The notes below the pieces were generated by a model. The model did no database searches. It worked only from the letters and a program-made list of their open reading frames with translations, and was not told the origin of the DNA. Made by a program: the position numbers and the translations under genes. A stretch of 64,000 nt of DNA. It comes from Dermatophilus congolensis. GTDB taxonomy: Bacteria > Actinomycetota > Actinomycetes > Actinomycetales > Dermatophilaceae. This document shows, piece after piece, positions 24,153-32,575 of this stretch. The DNA lies in assembly GCA_030538115.1 (NCBI GenBank), contig JAUNUP010000006.1:137984-201983 (forward strand). The letters run 5' to 3'. The first letter of the stretch is position 1, and the number at the start of each line of letters is the position of its first letter.

Positions 24153-25360
24153 ACACCAACCAAAACCACACCGGCGACAACCTTCTCGACGACGCCCTGC
24201 GCACGCTGGACGTCGCCGACCACGAACTCACCCCCGCCCAACTGGGGCGCAAGCAGACGCTACTGCGCGACCTGTTGGCCACGGACTCGTCCGGCGCCCA
24301 CAGGGGGGCGTCGGGCGAGACCGCTGCTCACACCGACGCCCACGTCGTGCCGATCACGGCTGCGCCCGGTCGTCGGGCCGAGCGCTCGCGCCGCTCGCGT
24401 GCCCGCTGGCTCCTGCCGGCTGCCGCGGCCGCCGCTCTAGTGGGAGCGATGGTCGTCGCAGGGCAGCCGGGCGAGAAAGCGGCGTACGCCTCCTGGACCC
24501 CGGACCCCACGCCCGTGTCAGGCGAACTGCTCACGACGGCGGAGAACGCGTGCCGCAAGGGAGTGGCAGATTCGGCTTCGCGTGACGACGACCTGCCGCC
24601 GGAGCTGCGCCCGACCACGAAGCCTGAAGACATGGCCACTGTGGTGGCGGAGCGCCGCGGCGACTACCTCTTCCTCGCCATGGCCGACGGGCAGGGCAGC
24701 ACGTCGCAGTGCTTCTTCGACGCCTCCGATCCGTCGAAGCCGCACGGCATGACGGGCTCGGCGGCCACGTCGATGTCGCCCGCTCCCACGGAGCTGGGCC
24801 GCGACGGCCTCGAAGGCGCCGGAGGCGGTGCCGCCAGCGGACCGGAGGGCTCGTACGCGTTCGCCGAGGGCCGCGTGGGCAGCGACGTCACGGGTGTCAC
24901 CGTGCACGCGGACGGCACCGCTGTGCGCGCCACCGTCACGAACGGCTACTTCGCGGCGTGGTGGCCGATCAAGCCGGTCGAGGGCGTGATGGTCTCGCCG
25001 ATCATCACGTACGACGTGGCCCTGCGCGACGGCACGGTGCGCACGGACGTCTCGGGCACGCCGGGTGAGCCGGCGCCCGCGGCTCCGGGCCCGCGCGAGG
25101 TCGGGCACATCGAACGCGGAGGCGGCGTGAGCGACGCCGGCGAGGTCGCGACCGCCGGTGGCCATGTCGGCAGCGAGGTCACGGGCGTGACGATCAATGT
25201 CGAGGGCAAGCAAGTCGTCGCCACGGTCAAGGACGGCACGTTCACCGCCGAGTGGCCGAGCACGACGGCAGGAGAGGTCCCGCCCATCACGTTCGACCTG
25301 ACGCTCAAGGACGGCACGGTCCTGAAAAACCAGCAACCGACGGACGCCACCAACCGCTGA
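24149..25360 (+). CDS. membrane protein, probable anti-sigma partner with duplicated extracellular domain
   Basis: 403 aa. The first 85 residues are cytosolic and hydrophilic, with no obvious zinc HxxxCxxC motif. One membrane helix follows (WLLPAAAAAALVGAMVVAG). The outer part has about 110 residues with two Cys, then two copies of an 80-residue unit: GRVGSDVTGVTVHADGTAVR and GHVGSEVTGVTINVEGKQVV, each ending in (A/T)LxDGTV. Its 4-bp overlap with the ECF sigma gene and its topology suggest a regulator of that sigma factor, though the sigma-binding segment is not of a recognised class. The repeats may sense an envelope cue. Confidence 0.7.
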   Translation: MNTNQNHTGDNLLDDALRTLDVADHELTPAQLGRKQTLLRDLLATDSSGAHRGASGETAAHTDAHVVPITAAPGRRAERSRRSRARWLLPAAAAAALVGAMVVAGQPGEKAAYASWTPDPTPVSGELLTTAENACRKGVADSASRDDDLPPELRPTTKPEDMATVVAERRGDYLFLAMADGQGSTSQCFFDASDPSKPHGMTGSAATSMSPAPTELGRDGLEGAGGGAASGPEGSYAFAEGRVGSDVTGVTVHADGTAVRATVTNGYFAAWWPIKPVEGVMVSPIITYDVALRDGTVRTDVSGTPGEPAPAAPGPREVGHIERGGGVSDAGEVATAGGHVGSEVTGVTINVEGKQVVATVKDGTFTAEWPSTTAGEVPPITFDLTLKDGTVLKNQQPTDATNR

Positions 25361-25548
25361 ACCCGACGACGCTGGGCCTCGAGGCCGCAGGCGACCGAGA
25401 ACCGTAGGAGCTCAACGGTTGCCATGCAGCGCCCAACACGCAACGATGCCCGCTGTCTCCGATGGAGGCGGCGGGCATCGGCGTGGGGTTATCCACAGGT
25501 TCGTGCCACGACCTGCGCAGATGAGCGACGGAAGTCCACTCTGTCCTC

Positions 25549-25872
25549 ATGCCGACGACGACCGACCCCGACGACCCGAGCAACGACCGCGACCGGAACG
25601 AGCGTGCATCCCCGACCGACATCCCCTGGCCCGACCCGCTCGTGACACCAAAGCAAGCGGGACAAGCAGGTCAGCCACGACAAGAAGGCCAGCCAAGGCA
25701 GACAGGTCAGCCGAGGCAAGCGAGGCACCCGTCGCAGGGTCAGATCTTCGGCGGGATCCTCTTCGCGAAGGACCTCCCGGCCTGGCTCTGGGCGTCGAGG
25801 CAACCGCCGATGACCAAGGCGATGCAAGAGCGAATGGACCGCTTCGAAGACCACCGCAGAACCCTGCGCTGA
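25549..25872 (+). CDS. small hydrophilic protein with Gln/Gly repeats
   Basis: 107 aa, family not recognised. The N-terminal half is acidic and polar. The centre carries an imperfect GQPRQ repeat (AGQPRQEGQPRQTGQPRQAR), and the C-terminus is a defined helix pair (IFGGILFAKDLPAWLWASRQ; MQERMDRFEDHRR). The non-repetitive ends and a clear stop favour a real gene, but no strong ribosome site is visible. It lies between the sigma/anti-sigma pair and the second beta-lactamase-like gene. Confidence 0.45.
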   Translation: MPTTTDPDDPSNDRDRNERASPTDIPWPDPLVTPKQAGQAGQPRQEGQPRQTGQPRQARHPSQGQIFGGILFAKDLPAWLWASRQPPMTKAMQERMDRFEDHRRTLR

Positions 25873-26000
25873 GAACCGGCGGGCGCACAATCGGCTCGGG
25901 TCGCGTGTGCCCGCGTGGCGGGATCGGTCAGATGGTGGCCATGACGCGTCCACATTGTGTGGTTAAGCTGCGGCTCAGGATGACAAATGGGGAGGTCAGC

Positions 26001-26933
26001 GTGCGATTCGACGCTTCGAAACCTGTCGTGACGCGAGCCTCTCTGCGCCGCAACCGAACTCCGCGACGGGCCCCCTCCTCACGGCTCCTCCTGGTGCCGG
26101 CGTTGTGTGTCGCGCTCACGGGCGGGGCGGCCTGGGGGGCGCAGGCGATCCCCTCCGCCCCCACGCAGACGGAGACTGCAGGGATCGCACTCTCCGCCTC
26201 CGCAGCAACGGATGCGCGCTTCGAGCGGTTGACCAAGGAGATCGTGCCGCTGATCAAGCCGTACGACATCGGGGTGTCGATCACCGACCACCGCAGCGGT
26301 CGCCGCTGGTCGTACCGCGGAGCACGGGCTACGAACCAGGCGTCGATGGTCAAGCTCGGCACGTCGGTGGCACTGTTCCTCACCGCCGACAGGCAGGGCC
26401 GCGCCGTGACCTCGCAGGAGCGCACGTGGATGCGCCGCGCGCTGCAGGTCTCCGACAACCCGGCGCAGGACGCGCTGTGGTCTCGCATCGGCAGCCACGA
26501 CGGCTACGCCCGGGCGATGGCCGACATGGGCCTCTCGGAGGCGACCAAGCCGGTGAAGGGCCGCAGTTGGGGCTTGACGCTCTCGACGCCGAACGACCAG
26601 GTCAAGCTGATGACGGCCCTGCTGGAGGGCGATTCGCCCCTGAAAGAAGCCGACGCGAAGTGGCTCCTGACGACGATGCGGGGCGTCGCGAAGGGGCAGA
26701 CGTGGGGCGCGGCGCCGTTCGGCTCCGACGAAGGCCGCACGATCGAGGTGAAGAACGGCTGGTCACCGTACCGCCCGAGCAACCGCTGGCGCCTGACCTC
26801 GGTGGGCCACATCAAGGACTCCCGCCACGACTACACGATCGCGATCCTCTCGAACGGCTGGCGAACGAGCGGAGCCGGAATCCCGAAACTCGACGCCGTC
26901 GGCTGGCAGGTCTACAGAATCCTGGGCTACTGA
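26001..26933 (+). CDS. secreted class A beta-lactamase-like serine hydrolase
   Basis: 310 aa. An Arg-rich N-terminus and one hydrophobic stretch (LLLVPALCVALTGGAAWGAQ) form a signal peptide. Active-site motifs are ASMVK (SxxK), SDN in QVSDNPAQDALW, and VKNGW for KTG. It shares fold with the protein at 9763-10734 but has no lipobox. It probably acts on peptidoglycan-like substrates; beta-lactam hydrolysis is unproven. GTG 26001 has GGAGG 5 nt upstream. The last 80 bp of the gene recur at 27687-27769, after an inserted toxin-antitoxin-like pair. Confidence 0.8.
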   Translation: MRFDASKPVVTRASLRRNRTPRRAPSSRLLLVPALCVALTGGAAWGAQAIPSAPTQTETAGIALSASAATDARFERLTKEIVPLIKPYDIGVSITDHRSGRRWSYRGARATNQASMVKLGTSVALFLTADRQGRAVTSQERTWMRRALQVSDNPAQDALWSRIGSHDGYARAMADMGLSEATKPVKGRSWGLTLSTPNDQVKLMTALLEGDSPLKEADAKWLLTTMRGVAKGQTWGAAPFGSDEGRTIEVKNGWSPYRPSNRWRLTSVGHIKDSRHDYTIAILSNGWRTSGAGIPKLDAVGWQVYRILGY

Positions 26934-26936
26934 CGC
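26854..26936 (+). repeat. 83-bp direct repeat, copy 1 (3' end of serine hydrolase gene)
   Basis: It covers the last 26 codons and stop of the serine-hydrolase gene. Copy 2 (27687-27769) differs at only two positions. The copies start 833 bp apart and bracket the pair of genes at 26954-27591. Confidence 0.9.
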
Positions 26937-26953
26937 GACGGACCCGCAACTCG

Positions 26954-27178
26954 CTACTCGCTACGTGAAAGCTCCCGCTCGACGGCTCGCCGAATCCACG
27001 AGGAGACCGACCGATCGTCGGCCGCGGCAGCCTCACGAACACGAGCGAGCACGTCCTCAGGAAAACGAACCGGTACAGGCGCCCCCATGGGCCGACGACG
27101 CCGCACGGGCGCACCGACCGGCTCCCGGTGAGCAGGGTCGGCATAGAACTCGTACTCTTCCTCGGGAGTCATAGCCAT
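26954..27178 (-). CDS. ribbon-helix-helix antitoxin-like protein
   Basis: 74 aa. The C-terminal half (PVPVRFPEDVLARVREAAAA, then DDRSVSSWIRRAVERELSR) is a typical RHH/CopG DNA-binding domain, and the first 30 residues are Arg/Pro-rich. ATG 27178 has GGAG 6 nt upstream. The upstream gene overlaps it by 10 bp, and order (unknown protein then RHH) fits a toxin-antitoxin operon with reversed order. The pair sits between two 83-bp direct repeats. Confidence 0.7.
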   Translation of the reverse strand: MAMTPEEEYEFYADPAHREPVGAPVRRRRPMGAPVPVRFPEDVLARVREAAAADDRSVSSWIRRAVERELSRSE

Positions 27179-27591
27179 CGATCTCTCCTATAGCTTGCCG
27201 CAGCAGAAATGCTCGCCACGTAACAACCGATCGGTCGGCAGCGAGCGGGATCACCATCCCTCGCCGGAGCGATAGGCACCTGCCACACGACCCCGCCGAT
27301 CTCCGCGACCATCAGCCAATGCGCAGGCGGAAGGGCCGGGTAGAAGAGTGGCTCACTCCGCCAAATCTCCTGAACTAGCGTGACATCGGCACCGCCATGC
27401 TTCGACAGATGCCCGAGCTGCCGATCAACCTCAAACGGATCGCTGTCGTCCAGCAATTCCAGATCCAAACGACGTTCGACTGAATCGTAATACAAGTCAC
27501 TACACATGACTACGCTGGCTTGAGCCGACGCGACGGCTGCGTGCTCCGATGAGACCAGTGTCCATGCATCCCACGCTGCCTGGAATGGCAC
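27169..27591 (-). CDS. unknown protein, putative toxin partner of RHH protein
   Basis: 140 aa, no family recognised. It has a Trp-rich C-terminal half (VQEIWRSEPLFYPALPPAHW; WQVPIAPARDGD) and three Cys near its ends. The GTG start at 27591 is not well supported; an internal ATG (MCSDLYYDS) could be the true start. It overlaps the RHH antitoxin-like gene by 10 bp on the same strand, so a toxin role is inferred from arrangement only. Confidence 0.5.
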   Translation of the reverse strand: MPFQAAWDAWTLVSSEHAAVASAQASVVMCSDLYYDSVERRLDLELLDDSDPFEVDRQLGHLSKHGGADVTLVQEIWRSEPLFYPALPPAHWLMVAEIGGVVWQVPIAPARDGDPARCRPIGCYVASISAAASYRRDRWL

Positions 27592-27686
27592 CCCTCAGAC
27601 CACCTGCACCCGGCTCTCCTGTGGACAGGGACCACGGCGGTGCGGGGTTGTGGATGACGCGCCTCCCCAGGCTCACGCGGTGAAGG

Positions 27687-27769
27687 ACGGCTAGCGAACG
27701 AGCGGAGCCGGAATCCCGAAACTCGACGCGGTCGGCTGGCAGGTCTACAGAATCCTGGGCTACTGACGC
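27687..27769 (+). repeat. 83-bp direct repeat, copy 2
   Basis: A near-exact copy of the 3' end of the serine-hydrolase gene, including its stop codon, with no gene body upstream. The mismatches to copy 1 are at 27693 and 27730. Confidence 0.9.
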
Positions 27770-27784
27770 TCGCCTACCGAGTGG

Positions 27785-28207
27785 CTACGCGAAGGGGTTC
27801 GTGATCGTGAGCCCCTCGATGCGCTGTCCGGCTTGCAGGTCCTCCGTGAGAAGTGTCGTGCAGCCCGCTTGCAGCGCCGACGCGACGATGAGCGAGTCGT
27901 AGAACCCGAACTGCCAACGCGCTTTCACATCGAGCGCCCGGTGGTAGAGCGTCGGGCTCGGCCACACGGTGATCAGCGGCGTTATCGCTGCATCGCAGAA
28001 CCGACGGGCTTCGTCAACGGTGAGCGACACGCGCGCGCCCTTGAGCGCGACGTTAAGAAACTCCTGCAGCACTTGAAAACTCGTGCATGCGTCACCAGTC
28101 GTGAGGGCTGAACGGATGATGCCGTCGGCTGTGTCGCACTTGCGCGGATCGGTCGAGTCCAGGGCGTACACAAACACGTTGGTGTCGATGAAGGCCTCAG
28201 CGCTCAT
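27785..28207 (-). CDS. vapC: PIN-domain ribonuclease toxin (VapC-like)
   Basis: 140 aa. Acidic catalytic residues of PIN nucleases are in place: D8 in FIDTNVFVYALD, E49 in LQEF, D104 in GFYDSLIVA and D123 in LLTEDL. Such toxins cleave tRNA or rRNA and are silenced by an antitoxin. The start overlaps the antitoxin gene by 11 bp. It lies next to the 83-bp repeat in a cluster of such modules. Confidence 0.85.
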   Translation of the reverse strand: MSAEAFIDTNVFVYALDSTDPRKCDTADGIIRSALTTGDACTSFQVLQEFLNVALKGARVSLTVDEARRFCDAAITPLITVWPSPTLYHRALDVKARWQFGFYDSLIVASALQAGCTTLLTEDLQAGQRIEGLTITNPFA

Positions 28208-28418
28208 TCATCTCGTCCCGCGTTAGTGCGCGGCCGACAACGAGGCGGCCACGAAGGTCCGACGTCACCTGCTCGTACTCGCCGAGCACGCCCTGAGGTC
28301 GCGCGTATCCGGCGAGCCAGAGCCGGAACTGCTCGTTGAGAGTCGTCTTGTCGGCGCGGGCACGACTGCGTGCGGCCTCGATATCCCTCTCATCCGCACT
28401 CAAGGTGATGTTCCGCAC
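28197..28418 (-). CDS. vapB: antitoxin of the PIN-domain toxin
   Basis: About 73 aa: RNITLSADERDIEAARSRAR then TLNEQFRLWLAGYARP, an RHH-like N-terminus followed by an acidic, flexible tail (LGEYEQVTSDLRGR) typical of antitoxins. I chose GTG 28418: on the minus strand TACACT ends 6 nt before it, fitting leaderless transcription, and upstream residues look non-coding. Its stop lies inside the toxin gene start. Confidence 0.7.
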   Translation of the reverse strand: MRNITLSADERDIEAARSRARADKTTLNEQFRLWLAGYARPQGVLGEYEQVTSDLRGRLVVGRALTRDEMNER

Positions 28419-28573
28419 GAAAGTAGTGTACGCGGAGACCGTGTGAAGCCCCATTGAGATCGCAACTCGAGTCATGCGCCCCAGAGTGCCGCGCCACACG
28501 AACCCGAGCCGGATGTCCGCGGAAGCCATGTGGATAACCGCGCGGCCGGTGCGGGGTTGTGGATTACCCGCCA

Positions 28574-29683
28574 TCACCGCGCAGGGACGGGTTGCTTGCC
28601 GAGGTCCTTCATCGCCAGGGCGCGTTTCTCCAGGCCGTGCCACGAGAGCCACGCGATGCCGAAGACGAGCGCCGCACCGATGGCGAGGTACGGAGCCACC
28701 CCGAAGGCAGGTAGCCCCGCCAGCGTCAGCACCGAGAACACCGGCCAGTGAGCCACGTAGACCCCGTACGACAGGTCAGTGCGGAGGCGACGGTGCAGTG
28801 CGGGCACGGCGACGGTGAGCCAGATGACGATGTACGCGAACGCGACTCCACCGATAGGCCGGTACTCGTCGAGCAGCAGCGCCCCGACCACGGTGACGGG
28901 CACGGCGGCGAGCGCCAGCCACCCGGAGACGGGCACGCGCCGCGCGTAGAGATGCGCCAGCGATCCGAGCAGGAACATGAAGATGAACCGCCAGAAGAAC
29001 CAACCGCGGGTCACGAAGCCGGCTTCCCAGCCGATGAGCATCACCCAGCACACGAGGGCAATCACGGCCAGCATCCAGGGTCGGCGCCGCAGCACGCCGA
29101 GTACGCCGAGCACCGCGATGAGCCCATAGCAGACGGCCTCGTAGAACAGGGTCCAGAGGGCGCCGTTGATGACGCCCGGCTGCGCGGTGCCCGCGGGCAG
29201 TCCGGCGACGTCGAAGTGCACGATGTACAGCGCGGCATTGTGCAGCACGTAGTTCCAGGCGGGCTGATCGCCTCCGAATACGGAGGCGGCCTGTCCCCCT
29301 TCGAGGTGCGCCACCAGCGGCGCCACGGCGAACGCGGTGATGATCAGGCACGCCCAGAAGGCCGGCATGATGCGCAGAAACCGGTGCCACACGAACCTCG
29401 GCAGCGAGTTCAGCCGCAGCCAACTCGCGGCGATGAGAAACCCGCTGAGCACGAAGAACGCGTCGACGGCGAGAATCGAGATCTCGGTCTCGCGGATGAT
29501 CGGCTGCCACCCGAACGCGATGGCGGTGGCGTGTGTGACCGCCACGACGGAGGCGAACACGAGCCGGAGCACGTCGAGCGCGTTGCTGCGCGGGTTGTAG
29601 ACGTCGGCGAGCGTCCGCCCAGGCCCCGCAGCCTCCGTTGCGGTGCGCGCATGCTGAATCGTCGCCATCCGATGCCCCCTCAT
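28574..29683 (-). CDS. membrane acyltransferase 3 family protein
   Basis: 369 aa with about 10 membrane helices. The N-terminal DVLRLVFASVVAVTHATAIA places a conserved His in the first helix, and VDAFFVLSGFLIAASWLR and WHRFLRIMPAFWACLI are signatures of the acyltransferase 3/OafA group, which acetylates sugars or lipids of the envelope using cytosolic acyl-CoA. The C-terminus is short, without a periplasmic SGNH domain. ATG 29668 is an alternative start. It stands alone between a toxin-antitoxin cluster and a CWB2 gene. Confidence 0.85.
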   Translation of the reverse strand: MRGHRMATIQHARTATEAAGPGRTLADVYNPRSNALDVLRLVFASVVAVTHATAIAFGWQPIIRETEISILAVDAFFVLSGFLIAASWLRLNSLPRFVWHRFLRIMPAFWACLIITAFAVAPLVAHLEGGQAASVFGGDQPAWNYVLHNAALYIVHFDVAGLPAGTAQPGVINGALWTLFYEAVCYGLIAVLGVLGVLRRRPWMLAVIALVCWVMLIGWEAGFVTRGWFFWRFIFMFLLGSLAHLYARRVPVSGWLALAAVPVTVVGALLLDEYRPIGGVAFAYIVIWLTVAVPALHRRLRTDLSYGVYVAHWPVFSVLTLAGLPAFGVAPYLAIGAALVFGIAWLSWHGLEKRALAMKDLGKQPVPAR

Positions 29684-30122
29684 CCCGGTCGACGTAGCGG
29701 CCCGCTCCCCCAGCGATCCGCACCAGCCACGCTAGAAACCCCACCCCACCCACCGCCCCGGGGCCGTATACAACGCACGCCCGCGTTGACTGCAGCGAGC
29801 GACCGGCGGGCGGCGCACGGTTCCGTGACCGTTGACCATGGTGGGACGTGGCGAGTGCCCGCCGATTGCGGCGAGGGGCCACCGAACCTGGTCAGCAGCC
29901 ACCTCCGAGGGCAACATCTCCCCCGAACGTTCGTTCTAGTCATACGTCCGGTACACGTGTTCCTCTTGACCCCATCCTCCCGCGCGAGGATTCTGGAGGG
30001 TGGGCCGTGCATGCGTCGGGGGGCGCGGGCGGCCTCGGGAGGCGGGTCGCCGCGCAGCACCGGACGGCCGAGCGCCTCCGCCGATCGTCTGCGAGGGCCT
30101 CGGGCCCGTGAAGGGGAAGTCA
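29684..30122. other. intergenic region upstream of CWB2 gene
   Basis: About 440 bp without a supported gene. It contains one 66-nt palindromic repeat (29831-29896) and the upstream region of the CWB2 gene. No clear promoter was identified. Confidence 0.45.
29831..29896. repeat. 66-nt imperfect palindromic repeat, copy A
   Basis: It starts GTTGACCATGGT and ends GAACCTGGTCAGC, so its ends can pair. It aligns without gaps to 32423-32488 at roughly 70% identity by eye. Confidence 0.55.
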
Positions 30123-32012
30123 ATGTCTGATGTTCGTACCCGTTCTCGTTTCGCCGCCGTCGGGGCGTCGATCGCGCTGGTCGCGGCCGGGGTCGCAGGG
30201 GCTCCGGCAGCGTTCGCCGCTCCGGCGCTGACCGTGGAGCCCACCGCACCCGCAGCGGGCACGGCGTTCCGTGTGGTCGCCTCCGGGCTCGACGCCGCGA
30301 AGCAGTACCGCCTGAGCCTCACGAACCCGACGCTCGGCGACAACACCGACCGCGCCGAGTCGAACTCGTGCTCGTCGGCGGCCTCCCCCACCGGCACGAC
30401 CCTCACGTGCACGCTCACCGAGACGAGCGTGGGCCCTTACCAGGCGCGGCTGTTCGATGCGGCCAACAGCCTGGTCGTCGCCTCCAACGTCACCGTGAAT
30501 ACCCCAGTCGCCGTGACTCCGGCCAACGCGCCGCGCATCGTCGACAACGCGGGCACGGCCAACGATGCGATCATCTTCACGAACACCCCCGGCATCGCAT
30601 GGTCGTACGAGTCGACGAGCGCCACCGGCTCGGTGACCTTCGCCGCCAACGCAGCGGCGGGCGCGACGCAGGACGTGAACTTCGACCAGTCCCGCAACGG
30701 CGCGGTCGACGTGACGGTGCGAGCCACTGCGACCAGCGGTTTCGCCTTTCCGGAGGGGGCTCCGACGTTCACGTTCCGCCTCACCGGCGCCGACCCCGTG
30801 CCGGCGGTGTTGACCGTGCCGACCGCCTCCGCTCCGAAGGCCGTCGACGAGGTGGGCCTCACCAAGGACCAGGCGACGTTCACGAAGGTCGACGGCGTCG
30901 ACTGGTACGTGGTCACCAACAGCGCGGGCGCGGAGTCGAAGGTGGAGATGGGCACGGCCACGTCGGTGACGATCCCGGTGACGCCGCTCGGCGAGAAGCA
31001 CGAGGTCACCGTGTACGCCCGCGCGCAGGCCGACCGCGCGTTCAGCAACGGTCGCCTCGCGGAGGTGTTCACGCTCACCTACACCGACGCGAAGGCGCCG
31101 GTGCCGTCGACGCGGGTGCAGGGCCGCGACCGGTTCGCCACCGCGGTGGAGATCAGCAAGCGCTACTTCACGACCTCCGATGTCGTGTACGTCGCGAACG
31201 GGTACCGGCAGGCCGACGCGCTCTCGGCGGGTCCGGCGGCGGCGAAGGAGAACGCGCCGCTGCTGCTCACGTTCGAGGGTTCGGTGCGTGACGACGTGGC
31301 CGCCGAGATCGCCCGCCTCAAGCCGAAGACGATCAAGCTCGTCGGTGGCGAGTCAGTGCTCTCGGAGGCCGTGGCGCAGCGCCTCGGCCAGATCGCGACG
31401 GTGCAGCGCCTGTCGGGCGCGAACCGTGAGGCGACGGCGGCGGCCGTGGCGCGGCAGTCGATCTTCAACGGCGCGACCACGGTGTACGTGGCGAACGGCA
31501 GTGACGCGACCTGGCCCGACGCCATCTCGGGCGGCTCGGGAGCCGCGGACGAGGGCGGCCCGCTGCTCCTCTCCCGCCGCGGTGAGCTGTCGGATGCGAC
31601 GGTCGAGGTGCTGGCCGGCGTGAAGGCGACGAACGTGAGGCTGGTGGGCGGCACCGACGTGGTCAACTCCTCTGTGATCACGCAGGTGAAGACCCTCCAG
31701 CCGAACGCCACGGTGACGCGTCTCGAGGGCCCGAACCGGTACGGCACGAACGCGGATGTCGTGAACAAGGTGACGGGTCTGCCCGCCACGTCGAAGACTG
31801 CGTTCGTGGCGACGGGCCTCAACTGGCCCGATGCCCTGGCGGGGGTCCCGGCGGCGAAGCGCGCCAACGCGCCGCTGGCCCTCTCCACGGCGAGCTGCTA
31901 CCCCCGCCCGGTGGCGGCGGCCCTGACGAAGCTGCCCTTGGAGTCGGTGGTCCTCCTGGGCGGCAGCAACGTGCTGGGCAACCACGCCCTCACGACGACC
32001 TGCACCTTCTGA
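30123..32012 (+). CDS. secreted CWB2-repeat cell-wall-binding protein
   Basis: 629 aa. The signal peptide ends near GAPAAFA. Residues about 33-310 are beta-rich and without recognised family (possibly Ig-like; two Cys). The C-terminal 300 residues are three CWB2 repeats, beginning RVQGRDRFATAVEISKRYF, RLSGANREATAAAVARQSIF and RLEGPNRYGTNADVVNK, each with a (V/I)xLVGG-type end. These bind wall polymers, so the N-terminal part is probably displayed on the surface. ATG 30123 has a GGGGAAG-like ribosome site. It is monocistronic, flanked by two copies of a palindromic repeat, and ends at a strong hairpin. Confidence 0.8.
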   Translation: MSDVRTRSRFAAVGASIALVAAGVAGAPAAFAAPALTVEPTAPAAGTAFRVVASGLDAAKQYRLSLTNPTLGDNTDRAESNSCSSAASPTGTTLTCTLTETSVGPYQARLFDAANSLVVASNVTVNTPVAVTPANAPRIVDNAGTANDAIIFTNTPGIAWSYESTSATGSVTFAANAAAGATQDVNFDQSRNGAVDVTVRATATSGFAFPEGAPTFTFRLTGADPVPAVLTVPTASAPKAVDEVGLTKDQATFTKVDGVDWYVVTNSAGAESKVEMGTATSVTIPVTPLGEKHEVTVYARAQADRAFSNGRLAEVFTLTYTDAKAPVPSTRVQGRDRFATAVEISKRYFTTSDVVYVANGYRQADALSAGPAAAKENAPLLLTFEGSVRDDVAAEIARLKPKTIKLVGGESVLSEAVAQRLGQIATVQRLSGANREATAAAVARQSIFNGATTVYVANGSDATWPDAISGGSGAADEGGPLLLSRRGELSDATVEVLAGVKATNVRLVGGTDVVNSSVITQVKTLQPNATVTRLEGPNRYGTNADVVNKVTGLPATSKTAFVATGLNWPDALAGVPAAKRANAPLALSTASCYPRPVAAALTKLPLESVVLLGGSNVLGNHALTTTCTF

Positions 32013-32034
32013 CGCACACTCGGCAGCAGCAATC

Positions 32035-32076
32035 GGAGCCCGGCACCCTTGTCTTGCGACTTGGGTGCCGGGCTCC
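32035..32076 (+). terminator. strong stem-loop terminator of CWB2 gene
   Basis: GGAGCCCGGCACCC and GGGTGCCGGGCTCC form a perfect 14-bp stem with a 14-nt loop, 22 bp after the stop codon. Confidence 0.85.
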
Positions 32077-32422
32077 GCTGCGAACCGCCACCCTCAGGCG
32101 CGACTGGGCGATTTCAGGACAGAGGCCGCCTTTCCGCGACGGTGTTGGTCGGCTTGGGCGTCATGCCGCAGGTGACCGTGGGCATCACGACTCGACCGGA
32201 GGAGGTCATTAGGTGTCCACTCACGAAACACTCGCCGCTGAGCGGGCCGCCGTGTCCGGCCTCCGACCAGTTGAACCGAGCGTTCTGAACTGCGCCTACT
32301 AGCATCGGCGAGACCGCCTGATGAAGCAGTGTCGCACCGGCTCGATCGACGATTCCACCAGCCGCCCGTCGCCCTCCCGCTCGCGAGGTGCCCCGGCGGG
32401 CCGCCGCCGACCGAGGTTGCTG

Positions 32423-32488
32423 ACCACTGACCAGGTTGCGGCGCGGTGAGCGCCCGCCGAAGGCGGTGAGGGCTTGCCGAACCTGGTC
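32423..32488. repeat. 66-nt palindromic repeat, copy B
   Basis: CTGACCAGGTT (32424-32434) and AACCTGGTCAG (32477-32487) form a perfect 11-bp terminal stem, with a smaller GCCCGCCGAAGGCGG hairpin inside. It is related to copy A at 29831-29896. Confidence 0.6.
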
Positions 32489-32575
32489 AGCGAACCATCG
32501 GAGCAGTCGGCCACCAGCCCCCCCTCAGCAACCGCCCTTCCGCGCGGGCCGCAAACCGCAGCAGCTCGACCTGGG

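Larger units (their letters stand above)
32013..32575. other. intergenic region downstream of CWB2 gene
   Basis: About 560 bp between convergent genes. It holds the terminator at 32035-32076 and the second palindromic repeat at 32423-32488. Short frames in the middle have no supporting features. Confidence 0.5.

Noticed and set aside
25672..25740. Possible CRISPR or tandem repeat in the GQPRQ-coding stretch.
   Set aside because: The repeat is short, imperfect and in frame with a protein repeat; there are no spacers.
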